From the NCBI GenBank assembly GCA_025618425.1, contig CM046839.1, positions 4,005,008 to 4,069,007 of the forward strand: a stretch of 64,000 nt of DNA, in the 5' to 3' direction. A program made the translations under genes and the position numbers. Numbering within the stretch: the stretch's first letter is position 1; every line of letters begins with the position of its first letter. Below the pieces are notes generated by a model. That model was not told the DNA's origin. It saw only the letters and a list, made by a program, of their open reading frames with translations, and did not search any database. This document shows, in pieces, positions 54,201 through 64,000 of the stretch. Origin of the DNA: Heliocidaris tuberculata (taxonomy: Eukaryota > Echinodermata > Echinoidea > Camarodonta > Echinometridae).

Positions 54201-55251
54201 TAACGGACATGACAGTCAGAAGCATTTTAGGTTATTTAAGACACTTTCAATCAAAACCAGGAGTCCTAAAACCTATTTAACTGAATCGGGCACATTTTAC
54301 TATCAGGGATATACACAGCAAAGTTTAGAGCATATCACTGAATAGTTGAAGGGAAAATTGACTCTTCGTAACTGTAATGGACATGACACAAAATGGACAA
54401 GGATTTTTAAGTCCTTTGAACATTTTCAAAGATCTGTGAGTTTTAGGGTCCAACTGGTCTAATTTAGGCATCAACAGATGCTTAAATATATATGTGACCC
54501 TCCACCACAAAACGACCAATAAGTCGCAATGGGAGTTTTTTAGAGTAAACAGCTGAAAAAGGTGGTTTGGGGTGAAAATTTTGATTTTTAAGTTTTTTGT
54601 ATTTTCTGAAAGTTCATTTATTAATCTACTATCTCACAAAATTTCAGGTTAAAATACCATGTTGAAACATGCCTTTTATTCTCATTCAAAATGACCTGGA
54701 CATTCAAACTTTGTGTGTCCACTTGCTGGGATAATTGTACTTCACGTTGCTTTTCTGCTATAGCTTAAAAACTATGCACTGTCTGATATTCAAAATCTAA
54801 AGAAACCAAAAAATATATCTATTCTGAAGGTATGGAAAGTTTCAACCCAATCCAATTAGTCCTTCACATTGTATATGCTAGGGAGTTTTGACTCAACCTT
54901 TTGTGCGACAAGCAATAGGACACAGATTAGGCACTCTTGAATGGTCACTCTTCTTTAGAGCCCATTTTCTCTATTGTTTTGGTCATTAGCCTGTCTGACA
55001 CATTGACATTCTTGTTGTAATTTACAAGGGTTTGCTTAGTCCATACAAGACAAGTTATATATCATTTTGAAGCTTAGAATCTAAGCTTTCAAACTGTGTT
55101 GAAATTTTCTACCCCAAATTTCCGACTTACAGGTGTATTGGTCGTTTTGTGGTGGAGGGTCACATATGTCCTTAACATGCCTACATATTGCATAATGATT
55201 AGATTACACATTTTCTTGACAGAGCCGAAAATTAGCGTAACGGACATGACA
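54201..55251. repeat. TAACGGACATGACA motifs flanking a nested MITE
   Basis: Copies at 54201 (exact), 54375 (one mismatch) and 55238 (exact), all in the same orientation. Confidence 0.6.
54493..55164. mobile_element. 672-bp MITE, TGTGACCCTCCACCAC ends, TA-flanked
   Basis: TIR perfect over 29 bp (TGTGACCCTCCACCACAAAA and onward), then AAGTCG on both sides. TA on both flanks. Sister of 42583-43255. Confidence 0.85.
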
Positions 55252-56503
55252 CTTTTGTCCACCTTTTATAAACCCTTATAACATTGCTTTAAAAGGTTCA
55301 GTGGGTCATGCCAACCTTTTATTTGTAATCTTTGATTCATTCATCACAATTAACTACCCCAAAATCATATATGAAATGTTTGTGGCATAAATAATGAGAC
55401 TCAAAGATAGGACATTTTGACCAAAAATGTTGCCACTTTTTGTCCAAAAAATTGAGTTTTTATAGAAAATCATGCCCAAATATACTTTAATCCTATTAGT
55501 ATACACCTCAAATTAAAGAGCTTGTTGAGCTCCTTTGTTTGATACCAAATTGGTCATAATAGACTAAGTACTTTGGGTTTTATAGCCAATTTTTGTGTTT
55601 TTTTAAAGGGAACATTTTCTGTGGAATTATCCATGAATGCGTGCACTGTAGAATCCCCACCCAAAGTGCAGTGCCGTAGTGCGTAGTTCCGTAGACCCTG
55701 TTTTTTTTTGTTGCTCAGCTGGGTATAATCCACCGTTCCAAAGACCCTATGTTTTTCGCTTCTAGTCCGTTCCTTAGACCCCCGTTTCGAGGGCAGCTGC
55801 AGCACACCCCCATCTGAAAAGAATTTGAGAAATTTAATGAAATTGGAAAATTGCCATCTTTACTGTAGAGTACCATGACAAGCTTATAAGTTATGCTGAA
55901 ATGGCATCAACTGCTCGCATAGAGCCTTGCGTACGATAACTACGATGGATTGCAATATCCAAGTAAGGTAGAGATTGATGGGACGTACTTACAGGAGAGC
56001 TAGGGAACAGGGGAAACGGAGAGAAATGAAGTTGCTTCGTTTCAGGCCCAGGATCTGGGTATCTTGAGAACGGCAATTTATGGAAATTTTGGTATCTTGA
56101 GAACGGCAATTAGAAGCCCACGTAATGGGTTGTCATTTCCAGGTATCTTGAGAACGGCAATCGGAAGCCAAAAAAGGGGGTCGTAAAAGCGGCACGTCCC
56201 CGTACTACAGTTTACATGATTACCCACCACTCAAACCACTTGTTCAATATAACATACTTTGTATGGTAAACTGATCAAATAATGATTGGGTGAAACTGAA
56301 AGAAAGAAAAAAAAAGAAAGTCATGAATGATGAAAATGAAGTATCTTCTAATTCTGTTTAAAAATGTGAATGTAGGATTCTGTAGTCTCAGTCATGGAGT
56401 ATTGTTGCATATAGATCTAGACTACATGTACATTGGTCATGTTTGTGTATGTATGTACTATGTAGAACTGTTTTTTTCTTCAAATATCCAGATTGTAGGT
56501 AGC

Positions 56504-56543
56504 ATGGCCTATGGATCGCAGACTCTCCACAGGGCATATTCTG
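56504..56543 (+). CDS. UBAP1: UBAP1 coding exon 1
   Basis: Encodes 13 residues plus one base. Donor GTAAGT at 56544; acceptor ATATCCAG ends at 56491, so 56492-56503 is 5' UTR and an upstream non-coding exon is needed. Confidence 0.78.
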
Positions 56544-59500
56544 GTAAGTTAATGTCTTGTTCGCACACATGTCAAAAGATCAAATACTGGGAACTTCTAA
56601 TGTGATTCATGATTTTTCACAATAGGCCTGAATGTTTAATTCTTGAGTTACCAAGGAATTACAAATAGATGAAAGTAGAAAATTCAATTCAATTCAATTC
56701 AATTCAATTCATTTTATTTCACATCTCTTAAAAAATATGTAACAATATATGTATACAATCAGAGATAATCAACATAACAAAGAAATTGACACATTAGGAA
56801 TTTAAAAAATGTTGGATCATGTTTTAGAGATATTAAAAACTTAGAAGTTGATCACAGGCAAGCTGTAGCTGTGCACAAGTACAATACTTTTTTACCTTAA
56901 GGAAAATGCCTATTTCAAAGCTTCAGTTGAATAGAAAGCATATTACAGCAAAAATGTAATATAAATGGAGCAATTTATTTTCTCAGTGACAAACTTTCAT
57001 TCTTTTATATTTCTATGAGCATACAGAACATGTATGTTGCACCTACATGTACATGTATGCAGCAAGATAACCTAGAAAACCAAGCACTAATTTGTTTTTT
57101 TCTTCAAAGAGATGGTACATGTATTTGTAGGTAGGTACTACAATGTAGGTACTGTGATTATGGCAAGTCTTTGGCACAGGTATTGAGAAGAACATATAAT
57201 TTTATAAATATCTTAAAATTGAAACAAACTGAGGGTGCATGTAGCTAAACAGTTGTTGGATAATTTTGCTAAATTGGGTTTGAGCATTGCCACTCATAAT
57301 GAATCAATGCAGCTTTTTTTTTGCTCTGGAATTTTTGAACTTTCACAGCTATTTATTGTATTTTGTCTACTCTTCTCTTACGTAACTTGATCCCAGGGTG
57401 GAGTTCCCCTGTAAGTCACTCGTTTCTTCAGTGAGCATGAACCTGACAGTGATGACACAATGTGATACTTCCTGTTAATGTAATCTTAATCATCAAATTG
57501 GCAATATTTAATCCTGATATACAAAAATGTCTGCTTGATTCTTACAGTGTCCAGTGTGGAGGAGATTGAATTGCGACTAAGCATGAACATGACACAATAT
57601 GATACTTCCTGTTCATGCAGTCTTTGATAATGATCAAATTCGCAACATGAAATCCTGACATGTCTGATACTTAATGTCTGGTTTGATTCTTACAGTGTCC
57701 AGTGTGGAGGGGATTGAATTGCGACTGAGTGACAAGTTTAAGCCAACTAACAAGGTCACACTGCCCCTGCAGTACAAACACAAGGACCCACAGAAACTAA
57801 ACATGGCACTGGAGGTAAAGTATCCAAACCTAGAAAAAAACAGGAAAATATATTTTTTTAATTCATACATGTAACTTCAGTTATCATGGATAAATGAAAT
57901 GGTTCTTACATTTTCTTACATTTTCTCAGATTTTGGTCTTCACAGAGGAAGGGGTGAACATCTCACACATTACATTTAGGCTCTGTGGAAAGCTTAGAAT
58001 TTTACATTAAACTCTATTCTCGAGAAATACTGTAGTTCAAGTGTACAGTGTGGTATACAGGTGTTGTGCTTTGCCCCCATAACTTTCAGTTACGAAGTTG
58101 CAACTATTGGGCACATAATAATTTCCCCTCCTCCCCCTGGACTACTGAAATTGTGTCCATAGGCACCCAAGAGCTCCCATACATGTATAATATATATTTT
58201 TCTTTATTTGGGTAAGTCTTGTGTTAAAATACACATGTAAGTTGAAAAACCCAGGGGGTCGTTTCATCAAATCAACTCCATGACAGTCATAACTTTGTCG
58301 GCGATCTACGGAAATGTCATGGACTTGACAAACTGTTTCACGAAGACGTGATAAACGACAACTCAATGATATCGATACTCATCGGCTAAAAAACATACTA
58401 TATCACAGTCTCTTGGATTTAGACTTCGAGGCTCAGTTTTTCCCCAAACTGTTTCAAATGTCAAAAATGGCAGCGAAAATTAATACTGATGATACAAACA
58501 TCCCGTTTTCATGAAAAGATGTGTTACTTATGCAGTCTTCGAATTTAAATAATTGAGAAAACTCGAGGATGCTTTTGCGATGTACGAATCTAGATTTGTA
58601 AATAAGAGGATGCCGTAAATGACTAATTATGGAAAGAAGACCCAAATCGTGTACACTTTAGAGAAAATGATATATAAGATATTTTATGACCCAATTTTTA
58701 ATATTCAGTTATAAAAAAAATACATTTAATATCATTTATATCAAAGTATTGCGTGAAAAGGGAAAAATATAGGGAAAAATATAGGGAAAAAAATACATAC
58801 GTGATAAATTGTCGTCGTTTAAATTGGTCTGTACAGTATATATCATTTTAGACGCTTTTTCTATGGTAGACCGATGTGGGTATTTTTAATATTAATCTCA
58901 TTTACTTGTTGGAGGGTCAAGAAGTCATAAGAACATATTTTCCATCTGTAAAATATAATAAAAACATTAGTAAAAGTATTTGATAAAAAGAATGATAAAG
59001 AAATGTGCTTGGAGATCAGGAAATAATTTTCTCTTAACTTACATTTTTCATTTTTTTCGCAGCCCATAGACTAACTAAAAGTTGACTTGTGAGGGCGTTC
59101 TAAAAAGATATGACAGGTTTGGAGTACCGACAAGTCATTTGTCAGGGAAGTTGTCGCTGATCTTCGCAAATACGGCTTTGTGAAACAGTTAGCGGACAAG
59201 TTGAGCAACAGCGTCGAGATGTCGCTGATCTTGTCGTTTGACAGTTTGATGAAACGACCCCCTGTATTAAACTAATGAGAGGCTCTGAGGTTGTGAATAC
59301 GTTCATCCTGTCCATTGTATGTACCCTTTGAGGAGGCATCTTATTTATATCTCTGTGATATAATTGAGAGACTCATCAAAGATAATGAAGTGTGATGTTA
59401 TATTAGGTAGTAAATTATTTTTATGTTCAAGTATATACATACTACAATGTATGTCCCAGCTGTAGATAAAAGTATCACTCCTAAAATATGGCACATGTTT

Positions 59501-60840
59501 AGATATGTCTTGAAATTCAACCAGTGTACAGTATTTCATTGTCTTACATGGATACGTACATGTATAAGACTTGATGTAAGCTCTTTGATGTATAATCCTC
59601 AAAAATATCAGACAATACCTTGTACAATACCTTTTACATGGCATTATAGAGATTAGAGAATGTGTTGAGGTAGTAAATAAAAAATCACATTTAGAGAAAT
59701 TGAACCTGAAACACAGCGTTTGTAAAAAGATCATAGTGAAGATCTGGGATGTAATTTTTTTGTTTCTTTTTTTTGGTTATCTGACTTGTAATTTTTCCTT
59801 GACTGTCAGATTTGCTTTTGTTAACTTCATCATAAGTTGTACTACATTGTTGTCTCACTTGTCTGTACAATCTGTTTTCACAGTATGATTTCAAAACTGA
59901 GAACAACTTTCTAGAATGGCTGAATAGTGTAAGAAGAACAGAATCTGAGAGAGAAGAAAAGAGGAAACAACAGCAGCTAGGAGCTGAGGCGGCTGAGGCA
60001 GCCTTACAACGAGAAGAGACAGTACCAGATGGACCAAAGCCCACTAGCAATGAGTTTCCTATGCAGAGTGACATGTCGCAGCGTCCTGTACTGCAACCAG
60101 TGGCAGCCACCCTCAGCAATGAGATCCTTCAGCCAGTGCCTCTTACCAACAGTATTTCCAAGCCAGCCAATAACAATCAGAATGTCAGGACAGATAACTG
60201 GGATGACTTTGAAGGCAGGTCCCTTGATCCATTTGAACTGACTGAGCTAGAGACTATAAATGACATGGAGGAGCTGCGCAGTGTTCTGGCCAATTCTGCT
60301 CCTGTGGCTTCACCAGCTGTTAATAATAACCAGCTCCAGCAGTCCAGCCCTCCTCCTGTGGATGTTGAAATTGAGGAGCCAGTATCATCCACTGATGATG
60401 TGGATATACCTGCATCAGAAGAGAACAGTCAGGTACAGATGGAGACAAATCTTAGTCAAGTTTCCTTCAAACCAAATAAACCAAATCCACCTGAACAGGA
60501 AAGTAAACCTGCTGCAGTTCCTCCAGCTTACAGACCGATGGAACAAGCCATTCCTCCCCTCCCTAACAGAACTTTACCAAGTACTTCAACATCTTCAGCT
60601 CTACCCCCTCTGAGGAATGATCCTTTTGCATCACATAGTCCTCTTCCGCCCATAGTTAATTCGAGAGAGAACTCTGTTACCAGTCTAATGTCCTCTAGTC
60701 CTGGAGGCATTGGACACACTCCCCCTGATCAAGGAAGAAGGTCACCTCCTCCTAGCTACTCACCTGTGGACTTCTCAGCAGTAACCTCAAGGAGTTCTTC
60801 TAATCATGCAGCTTTTGATCCTCCTCCTAATTACCCCATG
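56504..60840 (+). CDS. UBAP1: UBAP1, ESCRT-I subunit (N-terminal part; continues past the window)
   Basis: UBAP1 is the endosome-specific ESCRT-I subunit that helps sort ubiquitinated receptors into multivesicular bodies (family knowledge). Coding exons 56504-56543, 57696-57814 and 59884-60840 join in frame (GT-AG) to 372 residues. Residues 12-65 match the UMA (MVB12/ESCRT-I binding) domain: DKFKPTNKVTLPL, then YDFKTENNFLEWLNSVRRTESE. An acidic block near 158-190 (DNWDDFEGRSLDPFELTELE and INDMEEL) matches the conserved central UBAP1 block. Residues 190-370 are Pro/Ser-rich and probably disordered. The C-terminal SOUBA ubiquitin-binding region is not in the window. The 5' exon reads open upstream of this ATG to its acceptor at 56491, so a longer N-terminus is possible, but the chosen Met aligns with the family start. 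UBAP1 is preferred over UBAP1L because of the long linker. Confidence 0.88.
56678..56900 (-). mobile_element. Possible LINE 3' tail with (TTCAA)n
   Basis: (AATTC)n at 56678-56710 followed by ATTTTATTTCACATCTC. The - strand orientation would place the pentanucleotide tail at the 3' end. No coding part seen. Confidence 0.3.
57435..57729 (+). repeat. Tandem duplication covering the UBAP1 exon 2 acceptor
   Basis: Unit A 57435-57580 and unit B 57581-57729 align along their length. Both contain GATTCTTACAG and the next ~31 exon bases; unit B is the working exon start. Unit A has GAG for GGG and AAGC where the exon has GAGT, then falls into the next unit. Confidence 0.9.
57696..57814 (+). CDS. UBAP1: UBAP1 coding exon 2 (start of UMA domain)
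   Basis: Acceptor GATTCTTACAG ends at 57695; donor GTAAAG at 57815, phase 0. It is preceded by a partial tandem duplicate with its own acceptor (see 57435-57729). Confidence 0.88.
58252..59264. mobile_element. 1.0-kb element with CAGGGGGTCGTTTCATCAAA ends in UBAP1 intron 2
   Basis: A perfect 20-bp TIR plus similar sub-terminal words (CTGTTTCACGAAG at 58331; CTTTGTGAAACAG inverted at 59177). It is the largest of the GTTTCATCAA-type elements here. No transposase frame recognised; no target duplication seen. Confidence 0.8.
59884..60840 (+). CDS. UBAP1: UBAP1 coding exon 3 (large exon)
   Basis: Acceptor GTTTTCACAG ends at 59883; donor GTGAGT at 60841. 319 codons, phase 0 at both ends, completing the UMA domain and holding the acidic central block and the Pro-rich linker. 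Confidence 0.92.
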
Positions 60841-61299
60841 GTGAGTATCTTTCATGTATCTTGTCTTCCCTTTTATTTGCACCATAGATAAAATTTTCTC
60901 TTTGCAATTTAGATAACCCAGTTAACCTACAGTTTTTCATAACATATGTACATGTAAATTATCTCTTTGGGACTGTGTACTGTAATAGGGCTTAACACTA
61001 AACACAAATTTCTAACAGATGACTGGTGCGCACAGACACACCAATAGAGTTTTTTTTTTTTCCGGACCCTCTGTACAAAAAGTCAGTATGAAGCCTGTCT
61101 TGACTTGCTAAGGGTGTCTCCAAAATATGAAATTTGGCACTGACTGTTGTTAAGTCATGCCAAACGTTCCTTATACATAGAAAACTAGAGGTTTGCATGT
61201 AAAGTCTGCCTGTTCATTTTGACAGCCTTCTTACATGTATTTACCAAATGAATGTCGGCAGGTCAGATACATTAACGCATGAAGTGTTGTCAAAGATAT

Positions 61300-63939
61300 A
61301 TGAGCCTGATCGGTTAGTCACGGACGGACATTTGACTAATTTTGAAAGTTTGAAGGCCTGTAAAAAATAAGTTATCATCATATGTGTTGAGCTGTTTTAT
61401 GTTTCATTGTGAAGGGTACTGCTGAAGGTGCTGAATGATGATAAAAATTGGTTGCCATGGTTACCTACTAAAAATAGAATCCATTAAATATTCAATGTCA
61501 CGGACGGACAAGATAGAAATGGGTTTCTTGACTTATCAGTAATCTTTTGTCTTTTCTACATGTATCTAAACAAACTTTCACTGACAAATTTTTTTGACTG
61601 CAAATGTTAGTCAAGTACATGTAAATTGACTTCCCTGTCACATACATAGAATTTTAAAGCAAGCTGTAACTTTTGCTAGAGGTCCAAAACTTTTTGTCAC
61701 GGACGGACATTTAGGCGTCATGGACGGACATTTTGAGCGTCACGGACGGACATTAACTTAAAAACTGCATGTGTTCCTATCTAAAATCATGCATACATAC
61801 TTTTTGCATTCTACTTTTTGTTTCAAATTGATTTTATTCCACTATTAAGCAAAAATTAGCTTGAAAAACTTAGTTTTTAAGTGGAATCTATGTCAAAAGT
61901 GGATGCCTGTTTTGTAGTGTTACACAATGTACAAGTGCATGTACTCATGTAGTGTACAACTGTACATGTACATGTACAATATATGCTACAGACCAAAATG
62001 AACATGTTGAGAAGAATGTGATGTAAGCTTTCAAAATATAACCCTTTACATTACAGTCATGTAGGTGGACTGAAATCAAACATCTATATTTAGTATTTTA
62101 ATTTACTTTACAGCTAAAAGTCATATATTTTGTTTCAAAAATAGAGGTAATATAGAAATAGGATTATGTGTGATTGATCATTATCATATACAGGAAGTAA
62201 AATTTCTCATTTGGTTTACAACATCACATGTCAGTACTCTTTATAACATCTCATATTTTTCAATAGTTCTGTTTAAGAGGGTGAAAACTAAATCATGAAA
62301 TGCATATCATTGTCTAAATGTTTCTCATACCATAGTTTACTTTTTCTGTAATGATTCTATCACTTTAAGAACAATGTTGGCTTTCTGGACAACGGCCCTA
62401 ATGGCAACAGTTGAGTGTACCATAGAGCCTAATTACATGTACATGTATGTCCTGTTAGTTGAGAGATTGCCGAACACGACTAGTGTAAGTCATATGTTAT
62501 AACTTTCTGACCCCCTTACCCCCAAAAAACTGGGTTGATGCAACCAATTCATTTATGATCATGTGTCTAAAAAGGTTTCTTCTTATGTTATGTGATTACA
62601 TTTTTTTTCTTCAAATTGTTGGCTGTGTATGATCCTGAACTATAAAGAATCTCTATCTGTCTCAAATGTTACAACTAATTCAGAGCATTCTTACAAAATA
62701 GAGTCCAAACATGGCTCTTGCGGTCTTATACCGCATCTGACCTCCAATGTTTATAATTTGCAAGCACAGTTTGTAATTTAAGTTGAATATTGATCAAGCT
62801 TCGGTATTAATGTTGAATCTAAAACTTTTACACGTTGCTGATGACTAAAAATATCAGCTACAATAATAGCAATGATAATATTAATAAATAAATAAGTACA
62901 TGTAAGAAAATAAGTATTCATCTTCTGTAAACACCTGTAATGGATGTCTTTTTTAGATCAACAATGCAGGCTGGCTCCCATCAGAGCCATAGCAAAATCA
63001 TTAGGTTTTTATGACATTTATTAGCTTGAAAGAGAAAAAAATTGGGCGGGGTGGGGGGTAATTTTTGCATTCATATGGGGATCACAATACCATATACAGT
63101 CCAACCTGCTTTAGTGACCACCTGTATAGAAAGACTACCTGTCTACAAAGACCACAATTTTTGTTTCCCTTTAAAACTGTTTCTCATTAAATCATGTACT
63201 CGTAAAGACAGCTTTTCTTGTCTGTCTTGAGCGGTCTTTACAGACAGGTTTCACTGTATGTGATATTTTGGATGAAATAATGTATGTTCCATGAACCAAT
63301 AAACAATAAAACAATTCATTGAATTTGAAATCTCACAGCATTTATGATTTCAGTATATTGCATTGTCCGTCTGTGACAAAATTAGTGTCCGTCCGTGACA
63401 ATTTTCAAATTCGTTTTTAGTATATGTATATTTAATTGATCAAGGTTTTAATCATACATGGTATAGGTCTCTAGCTAGTGAGATAGCTCAGCATGGTTTT
63501 TGTTTTCACTTTTGCCCCACCAATGGGAAACAAAACTTTTACAAATTTTTTCTGTCACGGACAGACAAATTTGTGGCGAGATGTGAATGACCATGCGGCA
63601 CAACCATTTCTGTACCAATATTTTCAAATATTTTTTGGTTTTCAATGGAATGGTGTTCGATCTATAATTATTTGCTGACAAAACTTAAAGTTTTGTTTAG
63701 AGAGTGTTAAACTAGGACCAAATCAATCTTTCTAGAAAATGTCCATCCGTGACATTAGTGTTCATCACCCCTGTTGAAAAATGGGCCAATCCAATGACTT
63801 TCCAGACCTTGTCAATTAAACAAACGTGAATTTTAGTAACTTTACATATTAATAAAAAAAAAACTTTTAGTGATTTCATCATAAAAATTTGAAAATTAAA
63901 TTTTCACCCCAATGCTCACTCTTAACCGATCAGGCTCAT
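61300..63939. mobile_element. 2.6-kb element with ATGAGCCTGATCGGTTA TIR and nine GTCACGGACGGACA motifs
   Basis: A perfect 17-bp TIR at 61300-61316 and 63923-63939. Motif copies: 61317, 61497, 61696, 61717, 61739 in forward orientation; 63364, 63386 and 63741 inverted; 63554 forward. No transposase frame. It lies wholly inside UBAP1 intron 3 and holds the MITE at 63097-63256. Confidence 0.8.
63095..63258. mobile_element. pogo/Tc1-type MITE with TA duplication
   Basis: TA, CAGTCCAACCTG on the left; CAGGTTTCACTG, TA on the right; 160 bp. Internal CAAAGACCAC / GGTCTTTACAG words repeat the terminal pattern. Confidence 0.75.
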
Positions 63940-63980
63940 GTATTACACTACATATACTGGTGCAGCATTAATTTTAATCT

Positions 63981-64000
63981 TTTTTTCTAGATACAGGTGT
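63981..64000 (+). promoter_or_regulatory. Possible next UBAP1 splice acceptor at window edge
   Basis: A pyrimidine tract followed by CTAG at 63987-63990 would open a phase-0 exon reading Ile-Gln-Val. Only ten bases are visible, so this is weak. Confidence 0.3.

Larger units (their letters stand above)
53976..56203. mobile_element. 2.2-kb fold-back element between FXN and the UBAP1 ATG
   Basis: Outer inverted ends GTGCCACTTTGACGACCCCC (left) and GGGGGTCGTAAAAGCGGCAC (right). Inside are inverted copies of GCCGTTCTCAAGATACC: two on the left (54020-54090) and three on the right in reverse (56057-56158). It contains the nested elements at 54201-55251 and 54493-55164. Confidence 0.7.

Overview
The window is animal nuclear DNA, AT-rich, with multi-exon genes, GT-AG introns and very dense repeats. 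Three things point to an echinoderm, most likely a sea urchin: the overall repeat style (long fold-back elements, many short palindromic MITEs, long G/C homopolymers), the abundance of TACATGTA words in the right half, and three genes that read as clear deuterostome orthologues. The species assignment is inference. One 500-base N gap lies at 27526-28025.

Layout. 1-28.0 kb has no gene I can support. It is a stack of transposable-element debris: a TU-like fold-back element (1-4330) carrying an LTR-like insertion, a second fold-back element interrupted by a LINE tail (12.2-13.3 kb), two nested TTAA-flanked elements (16.0-18.0 kb), two copies of a Tx1/L1-like LINE next to (CA)n (18.5-20.8 kb), an inverted G/C-rich minisatellite (20.8-22.2 kb), a tRNA-derived SINE (22.7 kb), a 1.6-kb near-palindrome (25.3-27.0 kb) and an hAT-type MITE with an 8-bp target duplication (27.0-27.2 kb).

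From about 29 kb onward the window carries three real genes. (1) An alkaline ceramidase of the ACER1/2 type, + strand, four coding exons from 29202 to 39973, complete (267 aa). (2) Frataxin (FXN), - strand, five coding exons from 52762 down to 46195, complete (205 aa). It is tail-to-tail with the ceramidase. (3) UBAP1, an ESCRT-I subunit, + strand, coding from 56504 and running off the right edge. It is head-to-head with frataxin, so the two probably share the 52.8-53.3 kb promoter region. The genes act in unrelated processes (sphingolipid turnover, mitochondrial Fe-S cluster assembly, endosomal sorting). What joins them is position: all three human orthologues lie on chromosome 9, which suggests old linkage.

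Introns are full of elements: a pearl/Helentron-like element with 147-bp tandem repeats in ceramidase intron 2, a Tc1 remnant and MITE in ceramidase intron 3, a Tx1-like LINE in frataxin intron 3, and in UBAP1 intron 3 (the last one in the window) a 2.6-kb element with nine copies of a 14-bp motif near its ends. UBAP1 coding exon 2 is preceded by a partial tandem duplicate that includes its splice acceptor. A recurring theme is a family of architectures (not of sequence) in which short 14-20 bp motifs are arrayed in opposite orientations around a core. At least seven such loci lie in this one window.
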